Counted from the stretch's first letter, positions 7,174 to 17,052 are shown. The stretch is DNA of 55,955 nucleotides from Pseudomonadota bacterium (GCA_947505245.1 CANNIZ010000026.1:1-55955), one strand, 5' to 3'. Numbers and translations: made by a program. Notes: generated by a model not told the origin, from the sequence alone.

Positions 7174-9444
7174 CTACTTCTGGCAGCGGAACGCGGTGAT
7201 CGCGTTCGCATCCGAACGTCGCGCCGGGACGTCCATGCCGTCCGACCCGTGCATCACGGCCTTCGAGCCATCGACGCGCCACTCCATGCCGGGTGCCGAG
7301 GCCGACTCAGCCCAGGTCGTCGGCTCGGCGCTGCTCTGCGGAAGGTCGCCGCCCTTCGCGACGCAGTAGGCCTGCGCGACGTACCAGCTGACGTTCACCG
7401 CGGCGGAACCCCCTTGCCCGCTGGGCGGCTCCGCTCCGTCCCAGCCCTGCAGGTACTTGTCGCCCGCGATGCCGGCCGAGATGGCCTCGTCGCGCTGGTA
7501 TTCGGACTTCGCCGCGAGCCATTTCCCGAGCTCGCCATTCGTGACCAGCTTGCCGACGGTGCCGGGGCGCGTCGCGGTCACGGTCTTCGTCTCGGCTTTG
7601 GTCTCGACTTTGGCCTGGGCCTTGGTTTCGGTCTTCGTCTCCGGCTTCACCGGCGGCGTCGGATCGACCTTCGTCTCCGGCGGCGGAGCTGGAGGCGCGG
7701 CGACCTCGAGCGCCGCGGGCCCGGAGCCCCAAGGTACCGTGATCGTTGCGGTCCACGAGACGTCGCCCGCGACGAGCTTGACGTCGTAGCGTCCCGGGGC
7801 GAGCTCATTGACCGCTCGCCCGCCGAACTCGACCGTAGGCTTGAGATCCGGAAGGCCGGCCACACCCACGGCCAGGTTCCGCGGGAGCGGGGGCTCGAGC
7901 GAGAGCGTGATCGTCTGCACGTCATCGCCCTCGGCGATGTCCTTTTCGAGCGTCTGAACGCCGCACCACGGTTCGCAGGCGCCGCCCACGGCGCAGGTCG
8001 GCGGGCAGTCGGCGCCGACGACGGCGACGATCTTCGCCTTCCCTACCGGAACGTCGCGGTACGTGTACACCCACGCGTCCGCCTTTGACGGGAGGAGATC
8101 GCCCACCTTCATGAGCACCGGGGTTCCGCTTGGGAGGCCGCTCACGACGACGTCCACGTCGCGATCCGCGCCCCCCTTCAACAGGAAGACGCCGCCGATG
8201 ACGCCGGCGAGCACCACGACGGCGCCGGCGATTCCGACCGCCCCGAGACCCAACGCGAGCGGCAGCCGTGACGGCGGTGAGGACGGAGTCTCTGGTCGCG
8301 GCGCGAGCGTGTCGGGCGGCGGCGCGGCGGCCGGCTTCTTGACGACGAAGCCGGCTGTGGGCGAGTCGAGGATGTCCATCGTCGTCACCGGCGCGAGGTG
8401 CTTCTGCGCAGACGCCGCGGGGGCCGGGGTGTCCGAGCCCTCGACCCAGGTGTTCCCGGTCTCGGCCCGGACGACCGGCTTTGGGATGTTGGCGGGTTCC
8501 TGGGACACGGCCATGACGGAGGGCCGGCGAGGTTTTGGCGCGGCGCCGTCAAACAGGGAAGCGCCGCTGCCGTCGGTGGCGACGAGGGTCTGCCCCACGG
8601 GCCGCTCGTAGCTCTTTTCGACCCGCCTCAGCTCTTCCAGGCAGGCGCGGGCGGTCTTCGGGCGCGCCTCGGCCTCGGACTCGGTCATCTTCCGAACGAG
8701 GGCGCGGAGGCCCTCGGAGAACGCCGTGCCGGGATCCATCGCCGCGTGCTTCTGCTTCTGCAGCATCACCTGCATGGCCTGCTGTCGCGCCGTTCCCTGG
8801 CCCGAGACGGGGAAGGCGACGCCGCCCGTCAACATCTCCCAGAACACCACGCCAATCGCGTAGATGTCCCACCGGACCGGGTCGACCTGCTCGGGGTACA
8901 CCCACTCGGGCGGCGCATACGAGACCGTACCGAAGCTCATGCCCGCCTGCGTGATGCGGGTGACGTCGGCCTCCATCGCGAGGCCGAAGTCGACGAGCTT
9001 CACGCGCCCGTCTTTGGTGACCAGCACGTTCGCGGGCTTGATGTCGCGGTGCCGGATGCCCTGTTCATGCAGGTACGTGGCGGCGTCCATCAGTTGCTCG
9101 GCCCACAGTAGCGCGTCCGAAAGCCCGATCGCCCCCTGTTCCAGCTTGCTCTCGAGGCTCTCCCCTTCGACGAATTCCATCTCCAGGTAGGGTGGATCGG
9201 AGTCCGTCCGGATGTTCCGCACCTTTACGATGTGCGGGTGATCGATGCGGAACAGGATCTCGGCTTCGCGGATGAAGCGCTCTTCGGCGCCGCTCACCTT
9301 TCGGATCGAGCTGTCGAGCGTCTTCACTGCTGCGAGGATGCGGGTGGCGGTCCGGTTGTGACACCGGTAGACCGTCCCCATTCCTCCGCTACCGAGCGCC
9401 TTTTCGACGACCCAGATGTCGATGTTCTCGCCCGGCTGCAGCAC
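7174..9444 (-). CDS. Transmembrane Ser/Thr protein kinase with C-terminal SUMF-like domain
   Basis: 756 residues from GTG 9444, chosen for its GGGAGAGG site and because the kinase glycine loop follows directly; the open frame further upstream runs antisense through another gene. The kinase has GSGGMG (18-23), catalytic Lys41, HRDIKPAN (132-139), DFG (152-154) and an APPEWV activation-segment end, so it should be active. A Thr/Pro-rich juxtamembrane linker leads to one membrane helix (about 395-420). The extracytoplasmic part has a Cys-rich loop, beta domains, a Lys/Thr/Glu-rich spacer and a C-terminal formylglycine-generating-enzyme-like fragment (VNVSWYVAQAYCVAKGG, then ITAFRC at the end). 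The fragment is shorter than a full SUMF domain, so it probably binds a ligand rather than catalysing. Likely an envelope-sensing Hanks-type kinase. Confidence 0.92.
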   Translation of the reverse strand: MLQPGENIDIWVVEKALGSGGMGTVYRCHNRTATRILAAVKTLDSSIRKVSGAEERFIREAEILFRIDHPHIVKVRNIRTDSDPPYLEMEFVEGESLESKLEQGAIGLSDALLWAEQLMDAATYLHEQGIRHRDIKPANVLVTKDGRVKLVDFGLAMEADVTRITQAGMSFGTVSYAPPEWVYPEQVDPVRWDIYAIGVVFWEMLTGGVAFPVSGQGTARQQAMQVMLQKQKHAAMDPGTAFSEGLRALVRKMTESEAEARPKTARACLEELRRVEKSYERPVGQTLVATDGSGASLFDGAAPKPRRPSVMAVSQEPANIPKPVVRAETGNTWVEGSDTPAPAASAQKHLAPVTTMDILDSPTAGFVVKKPAAAPPPDTLAPRPETPSSPPSRLPLALGLGAVGIAGAVVVLAGVIGGVFLLKGGADRDVDVVVSGLPSGTPVLMKVGDLLPSKADAWVYTYRDVPVGKAKIVAVVGADCPPTCAVGGACEPWCGVQTLEKDIAEGDDVQTITLSLEPPLPRNLAVGVAGLPDLKPTVEFGGRAVNELAPGRYDVKLVAGDVSWTATITVPWGSGPAALEVAAPPAPPPETKVDPTPPVKPETKTETKAQAKVETKAETKTVTATRPGTVGKLVTNGELGKWLAAKSEYQRDEAISAGIAGDKYLQGWDGAEPPSGQGGSAAVNVSWYVAQAYCVAKGGDLPQSSAEPTTWAESASAPGMEWRVDGSKAVMHGSDGMDVPARRSDANAITAFRCQK

Positions 9445-9543
9445 GCGCGACCTCTCCCGGCGGCCACTGTAGCACCAGCGGGTTTGGGTCGTGCGACGCC
9501 ATCGGTGTAGACGCGCGGTGTTCGGGGAGGGCATGGTGGGGGC

Positions 9544-11397
9544 GTGGAACATCTCGTCGGGACCGATGGCTATGAAGACCTCGCGAAGGCGCTCGCGAGT
9601 TCGATCGCGGGCGACGTGATCGTGGTGGATTCGTCGTACGTCGCGTCGGACGAGGTGGTGCTGGTCGATCGGGCGGTCACGATCCGCTCGGACGGTGGTC
9701 AGGTGACCGTTCCGCCGCTGGTCATCGACGCGTACGGACCCGTGTCGCTCGAGGGCCTGCGGTTCTCGGTCGCGGACGGGCTCGCGTCTCCGTGCACGGC
9801 GACCGCCGCGTTGTTCGACGCGGACGCGCTCGCGGAGGGGGTCGCGCTCTGCGTGCTGGGCGGCGAGGTCGTGGTGAGCGGAACCTCGTTCGAAGGCGAG
9901 TCCGGTATCGGCGCGGTGGTGGTGGGCGGACAGGCGCAGTTTGCCGGCACGTCGTTCTCCGGTTGGACGCGCGGCGCGGTGTGGGCCGTGGGGAGCGCGA
10001 TCGACGTCACCGACAGCTCTTTCCTCTCTGGGAGCGCGGTCTCGGGCGCCGGCGTCTTCGCCGTCGGGTCCTCCCTGCTGGTCAGCGGGACCACGTTTCA
10101 CGGCCTCCACGCGTCGCGGGACGGCGGCGCGCTCGCCTTGTTCGACACGTACACGGAGATCGTGGATAGCGTGTTCGACGAGGTGAGCGCGGAGGGTGAC
10201 GGCGGGGCTGTGTGGGCGTCGGGCTCGGGTCCGTTCGACGTGGTCGTCGCGTCGACCGTGTTCGCCGGCAGCGGGCTCACCTCGGCGCGTCGCGGGGGTG
10301 CGATCGCGATGGAGGGGGGCCGCCTGTTCGCGTCGGGCGTCGCGTTCACCGATTTGGCGGCTGGCGAGGGTGGCGCGGTGTTCGCGGAGAGGTCGGTGGT
10401 GGACGCTACCCGCCTGTTGTTGTGCGGGAATGAAGCCGAACACGGTGGTGCGGTGGCGCTCGTGGACGCGTCGCTCGCGTTGCGGAACGGCCGTTCGATC
10501 GGCAATCGCGCGTTGCGCGGGGCGGCGCTGCAGGCGACCGGGTCGGGCGTGATCGACGTGTCGCAGAGTACGTTCGTCGATGACGCCGGGGACGCGGTGG
10601 TGGACGCGTCGGGTCCCGCCGTGCTGGTCCGGGGGTCGATCCTCGCGTCTGACTCGCCGATGTTTCGCCTCGCGAACGGTTCGACGGGATCGGGGGATCA
10701 CGACCTCTGGTGGCGCGGCGAGGTGGGCGTCGGTGACGCGACGGGGCTCGCCCTGCCGTCGGTCACCGACGTGGTCGGCGACCCGCGGTTCGCCGACTAT
10801 GCGAGAGACGGCGACTGTGACGCGTCGTTGTGGCTGCTTCCGGACTCACCTGCGGTGGACGCCGGCGACCCCGCGCGCCTGGATTCTGACGGGAGCCTCA
10901 CGGACATCGGCGCGTACGGCGGGCCGGACGCCGTGTTGCCAGACCTGGATCGCGACGGATCTACCTGGGGACTGGACTGTGATGACGCCGAATCGGGCGT
11001 CTACCCCGGCGCGCCGGACGTGCCGCTCGACGGGATCGACCAGGACTGTGACGGGGAAGATTCCTGCGATGGCGATGGCGACGGCGTGTGCGCGCCGCTC
11101 GACTGTGATGACGAAGCGTCAGGCGTGTACCCCGGCGCTCCCGAGCGCCCGTACGACGGCGTCGACCAGGACTGCAGCGGAGCCGACGCTTGCGACCTCG
11201 ACGGGGACGGCACCCTCGACGGACGATGTGGCGGTGACGACTGCGACGACGACGACCCCGACCACCTGGGCGACTGTCTGAACGAAGGCCGTTTTGGCGG
11301 CGGGTGTTCCACGCTCGAGGCGCCCCGAACGTTCGTCGTGGCTCTGCTCGCGGGTCTGCTCCTGCGGAGGCGGGCGTGCCGAGTCGGTCGCCCGTAG
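9544..11397 (+). CDS. Beta-helix surface protein with MopE-type repeats and MYXO-CTERM-like tail
   Basis: 617 residues from GTG 9544; an in-frame TAG at 9508 limits extension. Residues ~1-400 are a right-handed parallel beta-helix pattern with repeated G-G-A-V/F turns, as in polymorphic outer-membrane proteins. Residues ~460-575 carry three DCDD...YPGAPE...DG-DQDC repeats of the MopE putative metal-binding family. The C-terminus is GGC, a hydrophobic helix, then LLRRRACR, matching the MYXO-CTERM architecture whose Cys is processed for surface display. No signal peptide is visible at the N-terminus, which is unexpected for such a protein. It is divergent from the kinase and lies close to the OmpA gene downstream. 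Confidence 0.85.
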   Translation: MEHLVGTDGYEDLAKALASSIAGDVIVVDSSYVASDEVVLVDRAVTIRSDGGQVTVPPLVIDAYGPVSLEGLRFSVADGLASPCTATAALFDADALAEGVALCVLGGEVVVSGTSFEGESGIGAVVVGGQAQFAGTSFSGWTRGAVWAVGSAIDVTDSSFLSGSAVSGAGVFAVGSSLLVSGTTFHGLHASRDGGALALFDTYTEIVDSVFDEVSAEGDGGAVWASGSGPFDVVVASTVFAGSGLTSARRGGAIAMEGGRLFASGVAFTDLAAGEGGAVFAERSVVDATRLLLCGNEAEHGGAVALVDASLALRNGRSIGNRALRGAALQATGSGVIDVSQSTFVDDAGDAVVDASGPAVLVRGSILASDSPMFRLANGSTGSGDHDLWWRGEVGVGDATGLALPSVTDVVGDPRFADYARDGDCDASLWLLPDSPAVDAGDPARLDSDGSLTDIGAYGGPDAVLPDLDRDGSTWGLDCDDAESGVYPGAPDVPLDGIDQDCDGEDSCDGDGDGVCAPLDCDDEASGVYPGAPERPYDGVDQDCSGADACDLDGDGTLDGRCGGDDCDDDDPDHLGDCLNEGRFGGGCSTLEAPRTFVVALLAGLLLRRRACRVGRP

Positions 11398-11501
11398 CGA
11401 GCGTTATCGGCCGTGTTTCCGGTCTCGCACCCTCTATCCTTGGCGGGCGGACGCCCACTCAGCGTCGGCTGGGGTACGATGCGCGCCGGAGACGGGATCG
11501 C

Positions 11502-14500
11502 GTGACGACGGGGACCCTCATCGCGGTTGCGTTTGCGCTCGGACCGACCGCGTGGGCCGAGGGGCCCGAGTTCGACGCCCACGGAGCCCCGCCGATGGGC
11601 ACGCTCGGGGACGCGACGTCCCCGGTTCGCGTATGGAGCCCGCTCCCCGTCGTGAAGGGCAGCTACGCCGTTGGGGGCATCGGTGAATTCGGCTACGGAC
11701 TGCTTTATGGCCACGAGGACCAGAACCCCGAAGTGACGCCGCTGCTCGAGCAGATCGTAGGGCTCAACGTCGGTGGCGGGTACGCGTTCTCGAAGCGGGT
11801 CGCCGTCACGGCGACGGCGCCGGTCTGGTTCGCGACGACCACGGGCAATGCGGTGCCTTCTGGGCTCGCGATGGGTGACGTTCACGCCTGGGTTCCGGTC
11901 GGGCTCGTGTTGCCCGAGGAGCGGGGCGACCTCGGTGTATCGGTCGTTCCGTGGCTGGATCTTCCCACTGGCGCTTCGGCACACCTGCTCGGAAACAAAG
12001 GGCTGGGTGGCGGTGCGTTCGCGGCCGTCGGGTTGGGGGCGGGCCCCGTGCAGCTCGCGGTCAACGCCGGCGCTGAGCGCCGCGCGTGGGGCGACCTCCC
12101 GGGCAACCTCGGCGGGTTCACGGTGCAGGCGAGCGGCGCTGCGACGGTGCCGCTCGGGGAGACGGTCGGCGTGTCCGCCGAGCTGCTGTTTCGCAGCGAC
12201 ACCGACACGGTGGACGTGGTCGGCAACCCGGTCCCAGGATCGACGGCCGAGGTCCAGCTTGCCGCGCGCGGTCGCAGCGGCGGGGGCCTTACGTGGGTGG
12301 GCGGTGTTGGCACGGGCCTCACGGAGGGCGTCGGCACGGCGCGGTTCCGGGCGTGGGCCGGCCTTGGCTACGCGCCCCGTTCGGAGCGGACGATCGACGT
12401 CGTCAACAACCCGAAGACGCCAACACCAGCTGCGTTTGCCGTCGTCGACGCCGAGGGCAAGCCGGTGGCCGGCGCCGAGGTCGTCGTCGGCGACGTCGTC
12501 GTAGGCAAGACCGACAGCGCGGGTATGCTCGCGCTCGACGTGGTCGCGTGGTCCAAGGGGGTCGTCGTGCGCGCCCCGGGGCTGCTGCCGTTCACGGTGC
12601 AGAAGCCGCTCGACGGTGGGACGGCGGTGCCGGTAGCGATGTCGTTCCTGCCGGTACCCGTCGACTTCCTCGTCCGTGATCAGAACGGTGCGACCTTGCA
12701 GGGAACGGTGGGCGTCCTCGAAGGGCCGACCCGGCCGCCGCCGGTCGCGATCGGCCCCGACGGCAAGGCTCACTTCGATCTGCCTCCCGGCAGCTACACG
12801 ATCGAGGTCGCGTCGCCCGGCCGCGGTCGCCAGGTGCGCGCGGTCGAGCTCAAGCCCGGTCAGGGGCCGTTCTCCGTTGAGGCCTACCTCGCACCTGACG
12901 AAGGCGACGGACGCGTCGGAATCGTGGTCACCGACGACCTCGGGCGGCCGCTGAACGCGAAGGTCGTCGTCGACGGGCGTCCGGTCGGTACGACGGGCGA
13001 CACCGGCATGATCGAGGTCGCCGACCTCGCGGCGGCCGGCCACCGCGTCGAGCTGTCGGCGGAGGGGTTCCAGACCATCGAGGTGCGCGACGTGATCGTC
13101 GCGGTAGACGGTCCTGGCTCCGTGCGCGTCCCGCTGCAGCGTCTGCCCGGCTCGGTGCGCGTCGTCGCTCATGGTCCAAAAGGCGATCCGGTCGACGCCG
13201 TCGTGCGCTTCGACGGCCCCTACACGAAGGACGGCGCCCCCACGGGCGACACCGTCCGCCTCCCGCCGCAGCCCCTCGGCGACGTCGGCGAGCGCATCTT
13301 CATCCTGCGTCCCGGCATCTGGAACGCGATCATCGCGTCCTCGCTGTACGGTATTCAGCAGCGCGAGGTCGTCGTCCCCGAAGACGACACGCGCCTCATC
13401 GTGGTCGACGTCCAGCTGCAGACGTCAGAAGACGGCGCCGGAAAGCTCGCGGTGCGCGTCGTCGACCCCGATGGCAACGCGATCGACGCGGCCCAGGTGA
13501 GGCTCGACGACAAGCCGATGGGCTTCACGTCCACCGGCGGCACGATGACGATCGAAGGGCTCGTTCCAGGCACGCGCAAGCTGCTGGTCAGCGCGCCGCG
13601 GTTCCGCGACGCTGCGTCTACCGATGTCCTCGTCACCGAGGGCGGCGCGGAGCGCCTGGTGACACTCGCGTGGAAGCCAGGTACGGTCCACGTCACCGCG
13701 CGTGGGCCCGTCGGTGCAGTCCCCGACGCGACGGCCCGGTTCGTCGGCGGAGCAGCGCTCGCGCCATTGCCGCTCGGCGTGGACGGCGACGAATACACCC
13801 AGCTCGCCGAGGGCACGTGGAACGTGTTCGTGGCTTCGGGCGGCTTCGGGATGCAGCAGCGCATGATCGACGTACCTGCGGACAGCGGCTCGTTGATCGC
13901 GGTCGACGTGGTGTTCGCAGCCCCGGAAGGCGGCGTGTCCGAGCTCACGGTGCACGTCCTCGACCCCGAGAAACACGCGGTTCCCGGAGCCGCCGTCGCG
14001 CTGGACGGGAAGGAGCGCGGCGCCACCTCGACGGGCGGCACGATGACGTTGGGCGAGCTTGATCCCGGGCCGCGCAAGCTCGACGTCGTGGCGGTGCCGT
14101 TCGTCGCGAAGTCGCAGTCGTTCGTGTTGAAGGAGGGCGCGCTCTCCCTTGACGTGCCGCTCGAGTGGGCGCCAGGCGCGACTCGCGTGGTCGTCACCGG
14201 GCCGAGCGGTGCGGTCAGCGACGCGGTCGTGCGGCTCGCGGGTCCGCGCGTGGAGGCGCCCCGTCCGGTGGGTGCGGACGGGAAGCGGCTGTTCCAGCTC
14301 GAGCCGGGCAAGTGGTCGGCGGTCGTGGTGTCTCCGGCGTTCGGCATGGCGAGCCAGGAGTTCGAGATCGCGGCCTCGAAGAAGGGCCTCACCACCGTCA
14401 CCGTCGCGATGGACGCGCTCGCCGCCGGTGAGTCCGAGCTCATGGTTCGCGTGCAGGACACCGATGGACGGCCCGTTCCCGGCGCGGTCGTGTCGATCGG

Positions 14501-15281
14501 CGGCGCCGACAAGGGCAAGACCGGCGCCGGTGGCGCGTTGCTCGTCGGCAGCCTGGCATCGGGGAAGCTGGCGATCGGTGTGTCGGCGGCTGGCTATGTG
14601 GCCGCGAAGATCCCGGCGGCGACGATCGGTGCGGGCTCGCAGGAGCGCGTGTTCATGCTCGAATTCGAGCCGCGCCTCGTGAACGTCGTGGTCAAGGACA
14701 AGCAGGGGAGCCCGCTGGACGCTGAGATCCGCTTCGAGGGCCCGTCCCAGGTCGAGCCAAAGGCGGTTGGAGCGGACGGGACGGAGACGTTCGGTCTACG
14801 CCCCGGGACGTGGCAGATCCTCGCGGTGACGCCCGAGCTCGGCACGGTGCGCAAGGAGCTCAAGCTCGACAAGAAGGCACAAGGGCCGCAGGTGGTCGAG
14901 TTCGTGCTGAACGCGAAGAAGGTCGACGTCACGCAGGGTGAGGTCGTGATCCGCGAGCAGGTGCAGTTCGACTTCAACTCCACCACCGTTCGTCCCGAAG
15001 CCGCGTTGATCCTGGACGAGATCGCAGCGAACATCCTTGCGAACCCGCGAATCGCGCAGGTGCAGATCCAGGGTCACGCCGACGACATCGGGAGCGTCGA
15101 GGTGAACTTCAAGCTGTCGCGCGAGCGCGCCGCGGCGGTCCGTGAAGCGTTGATCGCCCGCGGCGTGGCGCCCGAGCGGCTGGTCGCGGAAGGCTACGGC
15201 GCGACTCGGCCGCTGGCGCCGAACTCCGATGATGCGTCGCGCGCGAAGAACCGGCGCGTGCAGTTCGAGATCCTGAACTAA
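11502..15281 (+). CDS. OmpA-family protein with tandem carboxypeptidase-regulatory-like repeats
   Basis: 1259 residues from GTG 11502, which follows GGAGA by 9 bases and begins a clean signal peptide (TGTLIAVAFALG, cleavage near AWA). Residues ~30-300 look like an outer-membrane beta-barrel or sheet region with alternating aromatic strands. From ~305 to ~1145 there are five tandem units of about 165 residues, each a CarboxypepD_reg-like Ig domain followed by a second beta domain ending in a 'PG-W--' turn. Residues ~1147-1259 form an OmpA C-terminal peptidoglycan-binding domain (FDFNSTTVRPEA, IQGHADDIG, LSRERAAAVREAL, NRRVQFEI). Probably a long outer-membrane-to-wall tether or adhesin. The last 4 bases overlap the convergent phosphodiesterase gene. 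Confidence 0.9.
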   Translation: MTTGTLIAVAFALGPTAWAEGPEFDAHGAPPMGTLGDATSPVRVWSPLPVVKGSYAVGGIGEFGYGLLYGHEDQNPEVTPLLEQIVGLNVGGGYAFSKRVAVTATAPVWFATTTGNAVPSGLAMGDVHAWVPVGLVLPEERGDLGVSVVPWLDLPTGASAHLLGNKGLGGGAFAAVGLGAGPVQLAVNAGAERRAWGDLPGNLGGFTVQASGAATVPLGETVGVSAELLFRSDTDTVDVVGNPVPGSTAEVQLAARGRSGGGLTWVGGVGTGLTEGVGTARFRAWAGLGYAPRSERTIDVVNNPKTPTPAAFAVVDAEGKPVAGAEVVVGDVVVGKTDSAGMLALDVVAWSKGVVVRAPGLLPFTVQKPLDGGTAVPVAMSFLPVPVDFLVRDQNGATLQGTVGVLEGPTRPPPVAIGPDGKAHFDLPPGSYTIEVASPGRGRQVRAVELKPGQGPFSVEAYLAPDEGDGRVGIVVTDDLGRPLNAKVVVDGRPVGTTGDTGMIEVADLAAAGHRVELSAEGFQTIEVRDVIVAVDGPGSVRVPLQRLPGSVRVVAHGPKGDPVDAVVRFDGPYTKDGAPTGDTVRLPPQPLGDVGERIFILRPGIWNAIIASSLYGIQQREVVVPEDDTRLIVVDVQLQTSEDGAGKLAVRVVDPDGNAIDAAQVRLDDKPMGFTSTGGTMTIEGLVPGTRKLLVSAPRFRDAASTDVLVTEGGAERLVTLAWKPGTVHVTARGPVGAVPDATARFVGGAALAPLPLGVDGDEYTQLAEGTWNVFVASGGFGMQQRMIDVPADSGSLIAVDVVFAAPEGGVSELTVHVLDPEKHAVPGAAVALDGKERGATSTGGTMTLGELDPGPRKLDVVAVPFVAKSQSFVLKEGALSLDVPLEWAPGATRVVVTGPSGAVSDAVVRLAGPRVEAPRPVGADGKRLFQLEPGKWSAVVVSPAFGMASQEFEIAASKKGLTTVTVAMDALAAGESELMVRVQDTDGRPVPGAVVSIGGADKGKTGAGGALLVGSLASGKLAIGVSAAGYVAAKIPAATIGAGSQERVFMLEFEPRLVNVVVKDKQGSPLDAEIRFEGPSQVEPKAVGADGTETFGLRPGTWQILAVTPELGTVRKELKLDKKAQGPQVVEFVLNAKKVDVTQGEVVIREQVQFDFNSTTVRPEAALILDEIAANILANPRIAQVQIQGHADDIGSVEVNFKLSRERAAAVREALIARGVAPERLVAEGYGATRPLAPNSDDASRAKNRRVQFEILN

Positions 15282-17014
15282 CGATCGACGTAGCCGAGCT
15301 CGCGGAGCATCGCGTTTCCAGCGTCCTCGTCACCCACGGGCACGAAGCGCACGCGATCGCGCGCGGGCTGCCAGGACGGCCCTGTGCCCGGGTCGGGCCA
15401 CAGGCCCGCGGGGACGGTTCCGCGCATGGCGGGGTCGCGCGGCAGGCCGAGCGCAGCGAGCAGCACCGGAGCGACGTCGTACAGCCCGACGTCGACGACC
15501 GTACCGGGCGCTACGCCGGGTCCCACGGCGGCGAACAGCCCGCGCGGCGTGTGATCGCCGCTCTGGTCGGGCAGCTGCCGCACCCAATCTGAGAGCGGGC
15601 GCCCAAGAACGTCGACGTTGAGAGCTTCCTCGGGGATCGTCGGCGCGAGGAGATCGATCACGAGCGCGCCGGGGTCGTCCGGGTCGCGGGCCCAGCGAAA
15701 CAGCCGCTCGCCGGTGTCCGAGCGCACGACCGTGGCGAGGTACTGATCGGCTGCGAGGGCCTGTACTTCGGCGTCCTCGCGCATCACCACCGTGACGCGC
15801 GCACCGGTCCGCGCGACCTCGACGGCCCCCATGGTGCCGCGCAGCGCGGTGTCGAGGGTGTCGGTGCGAGGCCCTACCCGGACGCCGGTGGTGGCGGGGA
15901 GAGCCTCGAAGCCGTGGTCGGAGACCACGACCAGGCGACCCTCGGGTGGCAGCAGCGTGCGCAGCTCGGCGAGGATGCCGTCCGCGTCGACGTACGCGTC
16001 GTGGAGCGGGTCGCCGTGGGCGCGCGCGGTCGCGGCGTCGATGCCGAATTTCGCGGGCTCGTGCCACCTCCACGCGTGGTGGCCGAGCGCGTCGGTGGTG
16101 TAGTCGACGAGCGCTGCGACAGCAGGGTTTCCGCGCCGCAGCTCGTACACGAACACGTCCCGGTCCATGCGCGCGCGAAGGCGGTGCAGCGCGGCCTGTC
16201 GGACGTCCTCCGCGGCGAGGCGCCCGATCGTCTGCCAATACACGGCGTCGCGGAGCGTGCTCCAACGAAACCCGTGGCGCAGGCCGTCCACCGCGAGCGA
16301 GACCGAGCCGCGATCGGGCCGCTCGCCCAGGCGCGCGCGGTGCCCCAACTCGAGCTGCTTGAGGAACGCAAGATCTTCCGGGAACGTCTCGGGCGAGGGC
16401 GCGGTCCAGCCGGGCACGACGAAGCCGGCTCCGCCGCGCTCGGGCGGGGGCCACGTGACGAGCCACTTCATCGTACCGACGGCGAGGCCCTGCGCGTCGG
16501 CGATGTCCCACACGGTCGGCACGCGCACGTCGTCGGCGCGGGTGTGAAACCCGTACACGCCGTGTTCTTCGCGCGGTCGGCCGGTGGCGAGGGCGGTCCA
16601 CAGGAGCGGGGAGAATAGCGGACCGGACGCGGTCATCGTGCCGGTGGCGCCGTCGTCATGGAGTGCTGTAAACGCAGGGAGGTCGGCCCGCATCGGGTCG
16701 ATCTGCTCCCAGGTCGCGCCGTCGACGCCGAAGACGAGGAGTTTGAGTCCGGGGATCGGCCCGCGTGGCCACGCAGACAATGCCGCGAGCGCGAGGGCCG
16801 GGACGACGCTCAACGGTGCGGCCGCTCGGTGACCGCGGCCGAGGCGCGCGCCGATTCCCGCGCCGACGAGCCCGGGGAGCAGGCAGGCGACCAGCCACAA
16901 CGAGCCCGGTGCGTCCACGAAGCTCGGATCCACAACGCCGGCGATCAAGGCGACGGCTGCAAGGCCGGGCAGTTGACCGACGAGGAACCCGGTGGCAGCA
17001 CCGCGAAATGTCAT
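15278..17014 (-). CDS. Membrane-anchored alkaline-phosphatase-superfamily phosphodiesterase
   Basis: 578 residues. Three N-terminal membrane helices (about 8-28, 38-56, 66-83) are followed by a type I phosphodiesterase/nucleotide-pyrophosphatase catalytic domain. The metal-binding Asp98 and nucleophile Thr101 lie in GVDGATW; later motifs include GRPREEHGVYGF, DYTTDALGHHAW and VVSDHGFEAL, which provide the other expected metal ligands. Family members cleave phosphodiester bonds of nucleotides, lipids or glycan phosphates. The substrate cannot be told from sequence. The start ATG has AGCAGGA upstream. It is divergent from the methyltransferase gene with only 38 bases between starts. Confidence 0.88.
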   Translation of the reverse strand: MTFRGAATGFLVGQLPGLAAVALIAGVVDPSFVDAPGSLWLVACLLPGLVGAGIGARLGRGHRAAAPLSVVPALALAALSAWPRGPIPGLKLLVFGVDGATWEQIDPMRADLPAFTALHDDGATGTMTASGPLFSPLLWTALATGRPREEHGVYGFHTRADDVRVPTVWDIADAQGLAVGTMKWLVTWPPPERGGAGFVVPGWTAPSPETFPEDLAFLKQLELGHRARLGERPDRGSVSLAVDGLRHGFRWSTLRDAVYWQTIGRLAAEDVRQAALHRLRARMDRDVFVYELRRGNPAVAALVDYTTDALGHHAWRWHEPAKFGIDAATARAHGDPLHDAYVDADGILAELRTLLPPEGRLVVVSDHGFEALPATTGVRVGPRTDTLDTALRGTMGAVEVARTGARVTVVMREDAEVQALAADQYLATVVRSDTGERLFRWARDPDDPGALVIDLLAPTIPEEALNVDVLGRPLSDWVRQLPDQSGDHTPRGLFAAVGPGVAPGTVVDVGLYDVAPVLLAALGLPRDPAMRGTVPAGLWPDPGTGPSWQPARDRVRFVPVGDEDAGNAMLRELGYVDR

Positions 17015-17039
17015 GTGGTCCGATATCCTGCTCTTGCGG

Positions 17040-17045
17040 TATCCT
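17040..17045 (+). promoter_or_regulatory. Candidate -10 box for a leaderless transcript
   Basis: TATCCT ends 7 bases before the ATG at 17053, with no Shine-Dalgarno site between. A second TATCCT lies at 17024-17029. No clear -35 is present. The spacing would put +1 at the start codon. Confidence 0.3.
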
Positions 17046-17052
17046 CCGCTCC

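Noticed and set aside
9445..10701. Upstream extension of the kinase at 7174-9444 by about 420 residues
   Set aside because: The extension is antisense to the beta-helix gene, is Arg/Gly-biased, and a GTG with a good GGGAGAGG site lies directly before the kinase fold.
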